A stretch of DNA of 64,000 nt from Marinactinospora thermotolerans DSM 45154 (GCF_900167435.1 NZ_FUWS01000013.1:83926-147925), one strand, 5' to 3'; counted from the stretch's first letter, positions 8,823 to 17,249 are shown. The notes: generated from the sequence alone by a model not told the origin. Numbers and translations: made by a program.

Positions 8823-9029
8823 TCAGCCCTGAGGTTTCTCCGCGGGCTGCGGCACCGGAGCAGGCGACGGGGTGGCCGTGCCCGGAACCGGATCGGCCTG
8901 AGGCTGTGCCACCTCGGGCTCGGGGTCGTCCTTGTATGGGCGGAGCTTCGCTCGTACTCCCAGCCCTCGAACGATCCTCTGGAACTCGGCGTCAGCACGC
9001 CGGTCGTCAACGACGATTACTCGGCCCAT
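8823..9029 (-). CDS. small protein with RPYxDDPxP motif and Pro-rich tail
   Basis: This 68-residue protein starts at ATG 9029, preceded by GAGGGAG at good spacing. The first half has the segment AEFQRIVRGLGVRAKLRPYK and then DDPEPE. The second half is rich in Pro, Ala and Gln. The next upstream small gene carries the same core (EFxxIVxGLG...KxRPYxDDPxP), so the two are diverged tandem paralogues. No signal peptide or membrane segment is evident. I do not recognise a family. Its position directly upstream of the AfsR-like regulator suggests a linked role (inference). Confidence 0.7.
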   Translation of the reverse strand: MGRVIVVDDRRADAEFQRIVRGLGVRAKLRPYKDDPEPEVAQPQADPVPGTATPSPAPVPQPAEKPQG

Positions 9030-9084
9030 GACAACTCCCTCAAATAGGTGAAGGTCTAGCATCCATTCTCAGGTTCATGAAGGC

Positions 9085-9273
9085 CTAGGGCCACTCGATC
9101 CCGTCGTCGTCCCCATCGGCCTCGGACTCCCAAGGCTCCAGCTCCTCCTCATGCGGCTGGGGATCGTCACTGTAGGGCCTCATCTTGGCCGTGAACGTGT
9201 CCCCGAGCCCGGCGACGATCCCCCAAAACTCCCGGTCCACCCATTCCTGGACCGCCGCCGGCATCCGCTGCAT
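9085..9273 (-). CDS. small acidic protein, paralogue with RPYxDDPxP motif
   Basis: This 62-residue protein starts at ATG 9273, with AGGGAGA six bases upstream. The core REFWGIVAGLGDTFTAKMRP followed by YSDDPQP matches the core of the next downstream gene. Its tail, in contrast, is strongly acidic (EEELEPWESEADGDDDGIEW). Together with the downstream gene and possibly the AfsR-like regulator it may form one minus-strand unit. Family and function are unknown to me. Confidence 0.68.
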   Translation of the reverse strand: MQRMPAAVQEWVDREFWGIVAGLGDTFTAKMRPYSDDPQPHEEELEPWESEADGDDDGIEWP

Positions 9274-9412
9274 CGCTGTTCTCCCTAGCTCGTGAAGAGG
9301 TCCTGGCCGTAGAAGACCGCCAGACCGGTGCCCGCGGGCCGTCCTCCCGCGGAAACCGGTCTCGCAGAGTGGTTATCACCCTAGGAACGGCCGGTTCCGG
9401 AGCGCTTTCAGT

Positions 9413-9457
9413 CTGCTTTCGATCCACATCCCCTCGGCTCCCACCGTTCGAAAGCAG
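9413..9457. repeat. 10-bp inverted repeat in divergent promoter region
   Basis: CTGCTTTCGA at 9413-9422 and its exact complement TCGAAAGCAG at 9448-9457 are separated by 25 bases. They lie between the small minus-strand genes and the plus-strand gene at 9515. A shorter repeat, GGAAC/GTTCC, lies at 9384-9398. These are candidate regulator sites or a cruciform. No regulator is identified. Confidence 0.45.
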
Positions 9458-9514
9458 CACGGATCGGGCGAAGGCGGCCGAACGCCGCCCTCCCTCCCGC
9501 CCTACACTTCCCCC

Positions 9515-10132
9515 GTGGCCCACCACGCGCCCGAAGACGGACCGTCACCGGGGGACCTGCTGCCCCGGAGTCCCGTGCTGCGCGCTGCCGCGGCCGGCGT
9601 GTTCGCCCTTACCGTCGCCGCGCTGCTGTTCGCGCTGTGGCTGTCCGGTGGCCTGGAGCGCGCGCGGGAGGACGTGCCGCTGCCTCCCGGTACCGCCGTG
9701 CGCAACGACCTGTTGACGATCACCGTGCACGGGGCGGAGATCGCCTCCGCCGGATCCGGCGGCCTCGGCGGCCCCTCGGTCACCCTGCGGGCCGAACTCA
9801 CGTCCCACGCCGACGAACCGGTCTCCACCTCCTTCTTCATCGACATGCTGGAGGTGCGCACGGAACCGTCCGGATCGCGCGCCGAGGGCTACGGGAGCAT
9901 CACGTTGGAACGTGCCCCGGCCGACCTTCTCACCCACGTGCAACCGGAGATGCCCGAGACCGTGCTGGTGGAGCTGCCGCTGGCGGAAGGGGCCCGCCCC
10001 GACGGGGACGGGCGGGTCCGGGTCACCGTGAAGGAGGCCGAGTTCCGGCCCGGGTTCGCCGACGAGTCCTCCTACTGGTGGTCCACGGACGAGGTCGCCG
10101 GCGAGGTCGCCGTCACCACCGGGCTGGACTGA
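9515..10132 (+). CDS. membrane-anchored hypothetical protein with extracytoplasmic domain
   Basis: This 205-residue protein has one membrane segment at about residues 24-46 (AAAAGVFALTVAALLFALWL). The domain of about 155 residues outside the membrane is rich in beta strands. It resembles the DUF4352-like folds of secreted actinobacterial proteins, but I cannot assign it firmly. The GTG start lies six bases after TACACT (9503-9508), which suggests a leaderless transcript. It is the first of three adjacent genes for anchored or secreted proteins. Confidence 0.7.
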   Translation: MAHHAPEDGPSPGDLLPRSPVLRAAAAGVFALTVAALLFALWLSGGLERAREDVPLPPGTAVRNDLLTITVHGAEIASAGSGGLGGPSVTLRAELTSHADEPVSTSFFIDMLEVRTEPSGSRAEGYGSITLERAPADLLTHVQPEMPETVLVELPLAEGARPDGDGRVRVTVKEAEFRPGFADESSYWWSTDEVAGEVAVTTGLD

Positions 10133-10141
10133 GGGGGATCC

Positions 10142-10747
10142 GTGCGTCGACCGACGACCGTGGCCGTGAGCCTCCTGCTGCTGGCGCTCGTCGCGGCGGC
10201 GCACGAGCTGGTGCCCGCCCCCGAGGACGTGACCGCGCCGATCGCCCACGCCGGCGAGGCGGGCGAGGTCGTCGACGCGCGCGGATTCACCATCGAGGTG
10301 GGGGAGGTGCGGATCGCCCGCACGGTGGTGGAGGAGGACCTGTTCGGGGAGGGCTCGCGGGAGACCGCGAACGGGGTCTGGGTCGTCGTCCCGGCCGTCC
10401 TCACCTCCACCTCCACCAGTTCGCGCGTGGCCTCTCCCGTCCTGTTGGAGACCGGTGGGGGCTACACCCACTCGGCCGTCACCCGCCTGTCGAGCACGCT
10501 GAACTCCCAGAGCCCCCAGTTGGACCCGGGCATCGCGGTCCGGGGGGCGTTCGTGTTCGAGCTTCCGCCGGAGCGTCTCACCCGCGCCGTCCTCAGGGTG
10601 ACCGTGAGCGAGGGGCTGGACACGCGGCTGGCGGCCGAGGCGGTCGTCGACCTCGGCCTGTCCCCCGCCGAACTGCGGCGGCTGACCGCCGACGCCGCCG
10701 AGACCACCGTCCCACCGGTCGAGTACGGCCACCCCGATCCCCGTTGA
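10142..10747 (+). CDS. secreted or anchored hypothetical protein
   Basis: This 201-residue protein starts at GTG 10142, just after GAGGGGATCC. A signal peptide or anchor covers residues 4-22 (PTTVAVSLLLLALVAAAHEL). The rest is a beta-rich domain with the pattern of DUF4352-like proteins (GFTIEVGEVRIART; VWVVVPAVLTSTSTS). There is a 9-base gap to the gene before it, so they are co-transcribed. The function is not known to me. Confidence 0.7.
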   Translation: MRRPTTVAVSLLLLALVAAAHELVPAPEDVTAPIAHAGEAGEVVDARGFTIEVGEVRIARTVVEEDLFGEGSRETANGVWVVVPAVLTSTSTSSRVASPVLLETGGGYTHSAVTRLSSTLNSQSPQLDPGIAVRGAFVFELPPERLTRAVLRVTVSEGLDTRLAAEAVVDLGLSPAELRRLTADAAETTVPPVEYGHPDPR

Positions 10748-10797
10748 CCGCCCTGCCCCGGTTCCGGTCGACGGGAGGAGAACGGACAGGAGCGAAC

Positions 10798-11469
10798 ATG
10801 GACGGATCCCCTCCCGCCCGCCCCACCCCCACCGTCGCGCCCGGATCCGCGGAACCGGGCGGCCCCGCTCCACGCCGTCCGGCCCGGTGGCGCCGCCACG
10901 ACGTGCGCCCGGTGGCGGCGCTGCTGGTCCTGCTTCCCCTCGCCGTCGGCCTGCCGTGGTGGCTGGAACGCTCCGAGCTCCTGGCGGAGGGTGCCATGCC
11001 TCCCTCGGCCGCCCCCGCGAACGGCACCGGGGCCGGGGCGACCGCGGAACTCGCCGGAACCGACTGGGAGTTCCGCGGCTTCGTCACCGGGGCGACCGAC
11101 GGGTCCCTCACCCCGCTCCCCGCGGGTACGGAGCTGGTCGACGCCGTGGTCGTGGCGACGCCGCGTGACGCGCGGGCCGGCCGGCTGCTCCAGTCCTCGT
11201 GCGAGTTCCGGCTGGTCGACGATCGCGGCCGGTCCTGGGCGCAGACCGCCGCGCAGACGGGCCGGACACTGCCCGAGGAGGTCGTGGAGACATGGCCGGG
11301 CTGCTCCGGTCCCGACGCCGAACCGGTCCCACCGGGGACGGGACAGCCGATGATCGCGACGTTCCTCGTCCCCGAGGACGCGGTCGGCTCCCTGCGCCTC
11401 CAAGTGCGCGCGGACACGTCGGAGGATCCCGAGCGTCCCCGGCCCGCGGCGGTGGAGTTCCGGGATTGA
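10798..11469 (+). CDS. membrane-anchored hypothetical protein
   Basis: This 223-residue protein starts at ATG 10798, with AGGAG upstream. A basic, Pro-rich N-terminus is followed by one membrane segment near residues 37-55 (VAALLVLLPLAVGLPWWLE) and an outside domain of about 165 residues. That domain has two cysteines, in SSCEFRLVD and WPGCSG, which could form a disulfide. It completes a three-gene unit with 9515-10747. All three look like type II anchored beta-rich proteins of similar size. No enzymatic motif is visible. Confidence 0.68.
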   Translation: MDGSPPARPTPTVAPGSAEPGGPAPRRPARWRRHDVRPVAALLVLLPLAVGLPWWLERSELLAEGAMPPSAAPANGTGAGATAELAGTDWEFRGFVTGATDGSLTPLPAGTELVDAVVVATPRDARAGRLLQSSCEFRLVDDRGRSWAQTAAQTGRTLPEEVVETWPGCSGPDAEPVPPGTGQPMIATFLVPEDAVGSLRLQVRADTSEDPERPRPAAVEFRD

Positions 11470-11472
11470 GCC

Positions 11473-12759
11473 TCAGCCCGCGGGAGCGGGCCGAACACGC
11501 CGGCCGACGCTGTGACCGGCCAGGGCCCGCAACGCCAGCTCGAAGGCCGCGGCGAGCAGGCACACGCGCAGCACCTCGTGCAACGCTCCCGTGGCGAAGG
11601 CGAGGGGTTCGAGCCACTGCCACCACCAGCCGAGGAAGTCGTGCGGGCCGACGACGAGATGGACGCCGCGCCGCAGCCATCCCTCGGCGGCCTCCAGCAG
11701 GACGTGGCACAGGCACAGCGTCAGGAAGAAGACCGGTCCGACCCGCAGCACGAACCGGATCGCGTTGAGGAACGGCGCGTACTTCTCGCGCAGGTCCCGG
11801 GCGGTGATCCCGGCGACACCGCGCAGCGGCCGGGGCAGGCGTCGCGTCGCCGCGCGCACCCTGGCCGCGCGGGCGTCGCCACGCAGCACCGCCTCGGCCC
11901 GGTCGATCTCCGCGCCGAAGATCACGGCGACGATCGCCAGCCACATCAGGGGCTCCAGCACGGCGTCCTTGAGCTGCTCCCACCCCCCGGAGACCAGGGC
12001 GAACAGCGCCGCGCAGGCCGCGCCGAGCGGAAGCCCGGTGAGGTCCCCGGCCAGGGCCACCAGGTCGGCGGCGGCGTCATGGAGTTCGGCCACCACGGCG
12101 CGGGAGGCCACCCACTGCCTCGCCTGGTCGGTCAGCCGTACCACCGAGAACACCGCGAAGAACATCCAGTTCGCCTCGAACAGCGCGGTGAGCACCCCCA
12201 GCCCGGGAGCACCGCCGCGGTGGTAGAGCCGTTCCACCACCACGCGGCCGGCCAGGCAGACGAGCGCGGCGACGAGGGGCGGTCCCAGCGCGTCGATCTG
12301 GAGCTGGTCGGTGTAGGCCTGGATGCCGCTGTGGTTGATCAGCTCCACCGCGTATCGACGGTACTCCTCGGCGAACATGCCCCAGGCGCTGTAGAGGAGG
12401 AGGAAGGGGAGGACCGCGGTCGCGATCGCGTCGACGACCCTGCGCTCGCGTTCGGCGAGGGTGGCGGAGCGCACGCCGCGGGCGCGCCGGGCCAGGAGTT
12501 CCGCCTGGAGCGTGGGCAGGCCGGGGACGAGCAGGTGGAGCATGACGATCGTGGCCGTCAACGTCGTCAGGACGGCGACGCTCAACCCCGCGAGGGCGGC
12601 CACGGGATCGACCCGTTCGAGGAGGACCATGCCCCGCAGGACCGCCCAGTGCAGGAACACCCCGACGGTGTGGACGCACAGCAACGGCGCCCAGTACCGC
12701 CTCGCCAGGGCGAGAGCGTAGAGCGGGAGCCGCGCGGCGGAGACCGCCTGACCGTTCAT
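11473..12759 (-). CDS. polytopic membrane protein of unknown function
   Basis: This 428-residue integral membrane protein has about 8-9 hydrophobic segments, for example WAPLLCVHTVGVFLHWAVLR, LAGLSVAVLTTLTATIVMLH and VGPVFFLTLCLCHVLLE. It has no transporter signature that I recognise. Its stop is four bases from the stop of the plus-strand gene that faces it, so the two units converge without a visible terminator. The large hydrophilic loops carry many Arg residues. Confidence 0.65.
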   Translation of the reverse strand: MNGQAVSAARLPLYALALARRYWAPLLCVHTVGVFLHWAVLRGMVLLERVDPVAALAGLSVAVLTTLTATIVMLHLLVPGLPTLQAELLARRARGVRSATLAERERRVVDAIATAVLPFLLLYSAWGMFAEEYRRYAVELINHSGIQAYTDQLQIDALGPPLVAALVCLAGRVVVERLYHRGGAPGLGVLTALFEANWMFFAVFSVVRLTDQARQWVASRAVVAELHDAAADLVALAGDLTGLPLGAACAALFALVSGGWEQLKDAVLEPLMWLAIVAVIFGAEIDRAEAVLRGDARAARVRAATRRLPRPLRGVAGITARDLREKYAPFLNAIRFVLRVGPVFFLTLCLCHVLLEAAEGWLRRGVHLVVGPHDFLGWWWQWLEPLAFATGALHEVLRVCLLAAAFELALRALAGHSVGRRVRPAPAG

Positions 12760-12947
12760 CGGTCCGAGATCCTAACCCCGGCCGGTCTTCCGTGGGCGGC
12801 CGGCCGGCGGGTGCCGGTGGAATAGGCGGGGCCGTGGTCACCGCTTCATCCACGAGAGGACGAGGGCCCTGGTCCCGTTCCCGTCCAGCGGGCAAGCTGG
12901 CGGAGACGGGTCTGTCCGGTCCCGTAGGAGAGGAGAGAGGACGTCGG

Positions 12948-13898
12948 ATGCGCGCGAGCGGTGAGGAGGACGCCCCTGTCTGGCGTCCCCATGATGTCCC
13001 CGGAGACGTCCCCCAGGGCGACGGTGACGGCTGGGTGACCCTTCCCGACGGTTCCCGGCGCTGGGGCCGGTACGGGGCCGCGGGGCTGCTGTTGTACGCG
13101 GCCGACGCGGCCGGCCGGGGCCAGGTCCTCCTCCAGCACCGCGCCTGGTGGAGCCACCAGGGCGACACATGGGGCATGCCCGGTGGCGCGTTGAACAGCG
13201 GCGAGTCCTCCGTCCAAGGGGCGGTGCGGGAGTTCGGGGAGGAGGTCGAGGGTGATCTCGGCCGGGTCTGCCTGGACGGCGTCCACCGGCAGGACCACGT
13301 CGTGTGGCACTACGACACGGTGCTGGGGCGCCTGCCGGAGCCGGGTGAGTTCTCCCCGGGCAACTCCGAGAGCGCCGCGATCCGCTGGGTGCCGGTCGAG
13401 GAGGTCGCCTCACTGCCGTTGCTGCCCGCCTTCGGCGTGATCTGGCCGCAGGTGCGCCGGGCGTTGACCCGGCGTCCGCTGCTCATCGTGCCCGCGACCG
13501 AGCTGGTCCGGCTCCTGCCCGATGGACGCGCGGGCGACCCGCGCTCCCCGGTGGAGCGGTTGCGCGACGGGCTCGCCACCCTGGCGGCGGCGGGGCTGAG
13601 CGGCGCGGACCTGCCGCCGGAGCTGGACCTGGTCCCCCTGCACCGCTGGTTCCCCACGATCGCGCTGGTCACCGGGGAAGGCGGCCCGCGGCTCGCGCCG
13701 GCCCCCGGGGTCGAGGTGGTGGCCGACGTCGCCACGCTCGCGGAGCGTCACGCCCGTTCCGGTTGGACGCCGGTGCCCGTCACCTCCGACCGCGGGTTCG
13801 CCGAACGGTGCGCGGGCGCCGCCGTGGCGCCGCCGTCGTGGCTGCTGGGCCTGCTGGGCGGGCCCGAAACCGATCCTCGCGCCGGTGGGGCCGGCTGA
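12948..13898 (+). CDS. Nudix hydrolase with C-terminal extension
   Basis: This 316-residue protein starts at ATG 12948, after an AGGAGAGAGG stretch. A Nudix domain covers about residues 35-165. The Nudix box is GALNSGESSVQGAV followed by REFGEEVEG. It fits Gx5Ex7REUxEExGU except that the last conserved Gly is displaced by Glu. All the metal-binding acidic residues are kept. The C-terminal 150 residues hold a second, unassigned domain. It probably hydrolyses a nucleoside diphosphate derivative, but the substrate cannot be told from sequence. Confidence 0.85.
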   Translation: MRASGEEDAPVWRPHDVPGDVPQGDGDGWVTLPDGSRRWGRYGAAGLLLYAADAAGRGQVLLQHRAWWSHQGDTWGMPGGALNSGESSVQGAVREFGEEVEGDLGRVCLDGVHRQDHVVWHYDTVLGRLPEPGEFSPGNSESAAIRWVPVEEVASLPLLPAFGVIWPQVRRALTRRPLLIVPATELVRLLPDGRAGDPRSPVERLRDGLATLAAAGLSGADLPPELDLVPLHRWFPTIALVTGEGGPRLAPAPGVEVVADVATLAERHARSGWTPVPVTSDRGFAERCAGAAVAPPSWLLGLLGGPETDPRAGGAG

Positions 13899-13903
13899 CC
13901 GGC

Positions 13904-13937
13904 GGCGGGGTGCGAGACCGCCGTCTCGCACCCCGCC
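13904..13937. terminator. strong bidirectional terminator
   Basis: A perfect 15-bp inverted repeat (GGCGGGGTGCGAGAC / GTCTCGCACCCCGCC) with a 4-base loop lies between the convergent Nudix and PhzF-like genes. Confidence 0.8.
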
Positions 13938-13963
13938 CCGCGGACACCCGCTGGGGCGTGGCG

Positions 13964-14770
13964 TCAGACGCGCAGCTCGCCCTCGCTGACGGTGACCGCG
14001 CCGCCTCCGATGTGGACCCGGTCCGGCGCGCCGGCCGGGAGCTCGATGCTGAGCAGTCCGCCGCGCGCCGAGCATTGGAAGGCGTCGAAGGAGGTCCGCC
14101 CGATCCGTTCGGCCCAGTAGGGGGCGAGCACGGTGTGGGCGCTCCCGGTCACCGGGTCCTCCGGAACGCCGACCCGAGGGGCGAAGAAACGCGACACGAA
14201 CGCGTAGGGGCGGTCCGGGTCGGCGAGCGCGGTGACCGTGACGCCGCGGCAGGGCATCGCGCGTAGCGCGGTGAGATCCGGCGTCAGCCCACGGACGGTC
14301 TGCTCGTCGGCGACCTCGACGACGATGTCGTCGGTGCGTCCCGACGAGACCCGTAGGGGGCGCACGCCGAGCGCGTCGGCCAGTCCCTCGGGTTCGGCGA
14401 CGGCCTCGGCGGGGTTGACGGGGAAGTCCATCCACAGCCTGCCGTCGCGGTGGGTGACGGTCAGCGTCCCGCTGTGGCGGGTGGCGAAGCGGATCGGGCC
14501 GCTGACCCCGTCCTCCAGGAGCGCGTGCGCCGACGCCAGTGTGGCGTGTCCGCACAGCGCCACCTCGGTGCGGGGGGTGAACCAGCGCAGCTCGTAGTCG
14601 GCGCCGTCACCATCGAGGGGGCGCAGGAAGGCGGTTTCGGACAGGTTGAACTCGGCGGCGACGCGCTGCGCCCAGGAGTCCTCGTAGGGCTCGTCGAGGA
14701 CGAGGACGGCGGCGGGGTTGCCGCCGAAAGGCTGATCGGTGAAGGCGTCGACGACACGGAATCGGGGCAT
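13964..14770 (-). CDS. PhzF-family isomerase-like protein
   Basis: This 268-residue protein matches the PhzF/diaminopimelate-epimerase-fold family along its length. Visible elements are the N-terminal VVDAFTDQPFGGNPAAVLVL, the catalytic-Glu region FNLSETAFL, the CGHATLA loop, and DPVTGSAHTVLAPYW near the C-terminus. Family members catalyse isomerisation or epimerisation of small acids. Phenazine genes are absent here, so this is more likely a general-metabolism member of unknown substrate. It stands alone, converging on the Nudix gene. Confidence 0.9.
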   Translation of the reverse strand: MPRFRVVDAFTDQPFGGNPAAVLVLDEPYEDSWAQRVAAEFNLSETAFLRPLDGDGADYELRWFTPRTEVALCGHATLASAHALLEDGVSGPIRFATRHSGTLTVTHRDGRLWMDFPVNPAEAVAEPEGLADALGVRPLRVSSGRTDDIVVEVADEQTVRGLTPDLTALRAMPCRGVTVTALADPDRPYAFVSRFFAPRVGVPEDPVTGSAHTVLAPYWAERIGRTSFDAFQCSARGGLLSIELPAGAPDRVHIGGGAVTVSEGELRV

Positions 14771-15008
14771 GTGGCCAGGCTACCGAGGCCGCAGAGGAGG
14801 GACCGGACGCGGCGGGCACTCCCGGGGGCGCCGGTTCGTTGTCGTAACGGGTCCCGGCCGAGGGCCGGTGACCGAGTATCCCGTCCCCGGATCGGGGGTA
14901 TATCAGGGGCGTGCCCTGATGTGCCCCGTCCCTCGCCGGGGCATGCTGCTGGTGTCGGGGCGGCACTTCCCTACCGCGCCGCCACCGTTGACGACGTGAG
15001 GAGCGGAC

Positions 15009-15446
15009 ATGACGCTGGAGCGCGGTAACGCCTTCACCCCCGTCGCATCAGCGACGATGATCTGGCCCTGGGGCACGGCGACGGCCGCCGGGGCGGTCAC
15101 GGGCGTGGCCCATTTCCTACTGAACCTGAGCTCCTTCCCGGTCGCCGGCTCGCTGACCACCGCGATCTTCTTCTTCTCGCTGGTGGGAGGCGGCGTCGCG
15201 CTCCTGGGCAAGAAGGGCGACCGTCGGGCGCGACGCTACGCCGGTCAGTACCCCTGGCGGTTCGCCATGGCGCCGGCCGCGCTGGGCGGCGCGGGGACCG
15301 CGGTCGTCTCGTTCATCGCCGCGGCGCTGGGTGGCGCGCTGGTCAGCGGCCTGTTCGGCGCGATCGTCGCCGGAGTCGGCACGGCCGCCGTAATCTGGGT
15401 GATCCTCGGCCTGATCGGTATGGTCGCGGGGAACAGGGCGGCCTGA
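15009..15446 (+). CDS. small integral membrane protein
   Basis: This 145-residue protein starts at ATG 15009, with GAGGAG upstream. It has four hydrophobic segments (around residues 18-38, 45-64, 87-107 and 115-140) and a short basic loop, KKGDRRARRYAGQYPWR, in the middle. I do not recognise the family. It is a single gene between a PhzF-like gene on the other strand and a DUF2786 gene. Confidence 0.65.
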   Translation: MTLERGNAFTPVASATMIWPWGTATAAGAVTGVAHFLLNLSSFPVAGSLTTAIFFFSLVGGGVALLGKKGDRRARRYAGQYPWRFAMAPAALGGAGTAVVSFIAAALGGALVSGLFGAIVAGVGTAAVIWVILGLIGMVAGNRAA

Positions 15447-15583
15447 GCGCCGCACCGGCCGCCCGGCCGGTTTCCAGGCGAGACGTTGGGACGACCACCG
15501 CTTTATGTCGACTGAGAAGGACCAGCAGGACACCACAGGACCGTGGGCCGCGGCCGTCCGGGTCCCCACCCGTTGGGGGCCGC

Positions 15584-16426
15584 ATGCCCACTGAGCCGAA
15601 CTCCGAGGCCCGCCGCAAGATGGTCGAGCGGGTCCGCGGCCTTCTCCGCATGGCCGAGGATCCCTCGGTCACCGACGCCGAGAGCCAGGCGTTCACCGCC
15701 AAGGCCGCCGAGTTGATGACCCGGCACGCGATCGCCGAGGCCGAGGCACGCGTCCAGCGCGGCGAGGCCGCCGAGTCGGTGTCGCGGCTGGACTTTCCGG
15801 TGTCGGGTGTGGGCGGGCACGGCAAGGCCCGGGTCAAGGCGCTGGCCGCCATCGCGTCGGCCTACGGCTGCCAATCCGCCGTACGGGGCAACACCTCGGC
15901 GAACACCGAACGGACGCTGATCATCGTCGGCACGGTCACCGCGCTGGACTCGCTGCGCGTGCTGTTGCCGTCGATCAGCATGCAGATGGAGGTGTCCGCT
16001 CGGCATTCGGCCCGGGAGCACGTCGCGGGGCTCCGGGCGCTGCGCAACTACGACCGTTCGGCCCTGGCCACCGAACGCAACCGCTTCTACCGGTCGTTCG
16101 TGCGCGCCTATGGCGCGGCGGTGGCCGAGCGCATCCGGGAGTTCCGCGCGCGCCTGCAGGAGAACCCCACCGTGTCGGAGGAGGGCGACGGCGTCACCGG
16201 CGGGACGACCGCCTCGCGGGGGGCCGAACTGGTACTGCGCGCCGATGTCGACCGGGTGCACGAGGAGTTCGAGCGCCGTTTCCCGCGGCTGCGGCCGACC
16301 CGGCCGGAACGGACCCACCACCGGGCCGGGCACCGCGCGGGTTACCTGCGCGGACGCAACGCGCAGTTGGGCATGGAGACCGCGGTCGGTGGCGGCCGGG
16401 TGGCCTCGCTGAGCGAGGGCGACTGA
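15584..16426 (+). CDS. DUF2786 domain-containing protein
   Basis: This 280-residue cytoplasmic protein has the DUF2786 N-terminal signature KMVERVRGLLRMAEDPSVTD followed by ESQAFTAKAAELMTRHAI (about residues 10-52). The C-terminal two thirds are predicted mostly helical and Arg-rich, ending in a segment with RAGHRAGYLRGRNAQL. Members are widespread in actinobacteria and their phages. The biochemical function of the family is not known to me. A cluster of DnaA-box-like sites begins about 105 bases after its stop. Confidence 0.8.
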   Translation: MPTEPNSEARRKMVERVRGLLRMAEDPSVTDAESQAFTAKAAELMTRHAIAEAEARVQRGEAAESVSRLDFPVSGVGGHGKARVKALAAIASAYGCQSAVRGNTSANTERTLIIVGTVTALDSLRVLLPSISMQMEVSARHSAREHVAGLRALRNYDRSALATERNRFYRSFVRAYGAAVAERIREFRARLQENPTVSEEGDGVTGGTTASRGAELVLRADVDRVHEEFERRFPRLRPTRPERTHHRAGHRAGYLRGRNAQLGMETAVGGGRVASLSEGD

Positions 16427-16532
16427 GACGGCGCGCAGGCGTCTTCGGCACGATTTTCGACTTTCCACGCGGGAGAAACGTCCTGTCCGTTATCCGAAGA
16501 GCCGCGAAAATTCTCCCTGACGGACCCATCCA

Positions 16533-16628
16533 TTGTCCACGAGTTGTGCACAACTGCGGATAACAGCTGTGGATAACCCTGTGGAAGGCAGTGGATAACC
16601 CACAGCAACTCAATTTTCCTGTGGATAA
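16533..16628. promoter_or_regulatory. cluster of DnaA-box-like sites in a non-coding, less GC-rich stretch
   Basis: The gap 16427-16787 has no gene. It holds TTGTCCACG (16533-16541), TTGTGCACA (16544-16552), TGTGGATAA (16568-16576), TGTGGAAGG (16580-16588), AGTGGATAA (16590-16598) and TGTGGATAA (16620-16628). These match TTATCCACA/TTGTCCACA or its complement with zero to two mismatches. A/T-rich patches (CAATTTTCC, AACATTTTCC) flank the last site. The density is far above chance for this base composition. A DnaA-binding locus is the simplest reading: a secondary origin-like, titration or regulatory site. Confidence 0.7.
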
Positions 16629-16787
16629 ACATTTTCCAGTGGCCGGATTCGGCCAAATTCTCCCCGAATCCATCTCCGGGGACTCGCTGACCGTTTCTCC
16701 GCCTCACCTCCCCGCCCGACCTGACGTGACATGGATCACCGAACGGGGAAGGAGAGAGGTAGCGTTCGACGGCCCCGGGAGGCGAGG

Positions 16788-17213
16788 ATGTCCACGGCCA
16801 CGATGCTCGCGTCGCTGCGTCACTACAAGACAGCGCTGTTGACCACCTACCGCCGCGATGGAATGACCGCGGTCGACACCCCGGTCAGCATCGTCGTGGA
16901 CGGGGACCGTGTCCTGTTCCGCACCTGGGAGGACTCGGGCAAGGCCAAGCGGCTGCGCTACCACCCGATCGTGGACATCAGGCCCTGCACCTTCCGTGGC
17001 GAGCCGGCCGGTCCGGCAGCGCGCGGCAGGGTCTGCCCCTTGGAAGGCGCCGAGGCCCGACGGGCGGCCTTCCTGCTGGGGCGCAGCCACCCCGTTCTGC
17101 AACGTTGGGCGCTGCCGTTGTCCTATCGGCTGCTCCGCCATCGGACGTTGTACTACGCGGTGACGCTCATGGACGGCGAGGAGATCCGCAGCAACGAGGG
17201 GTGCCCCGACTGA
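16788..17213 (+). CDS. PPOX-class (F420/FMN-binding split-barrel) oxidoreductase
   Basis: This 141-residue protein starts at ATG 16788, after a GGGAGGCGAGG Shine-Dalgarno stretch. The whole length is a split-barrel flavin or F420-binding domain: KTALLTTYRRDGMTAVDTPV, then VLFRTWEDSGKAKRLRYHP, then IVDIRPCTFRG. This is the pattern of PPOX-class F420-dependent enzymes of actinobacteria (Rv2061c-like). The physiological substrate is not known from sequence. It lies between the DnaA-box cluster and the convergent clamp gene. Confidence 0.82.
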   Translation: MSTATMLASLRHYKTALLTTYRRDGMTAVDTPVSIVVDGDRVLFRTWEDSGKAKRLRYHPIVDIRPCTFRGEPAGPAARGRVCPLEGAEARRAAFLLGRSHPVLQRWALPLSYRLLRHRTLYYAVTLMDGEEIRSNEGCPD

Positions 17214-17249
17214 GGGGCGTGCCCGAACGGAGGACGTCCGCGGGCCGGA

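Noticed and set aside
5868..9047. Open frame of 1059 codons antisense to the AfsR-like gene
   Set aside because: It is the mirror of a gene with complete BTAD, NB-ARC and TPR domains. Composition is typical of an antisense shadow.
5664..9273. Biosynthetic gene cluster driven by the AfsR-like regulator
   Set aside because: No PKS, NRPS, terpene or RiPP modification enzyme is found on either side.
13964..14770. Phenazine biosynthesis locus
   Set aside because: Only a PhzF-family protein is present. The other phz genes are absent and the family is broadly distributed.
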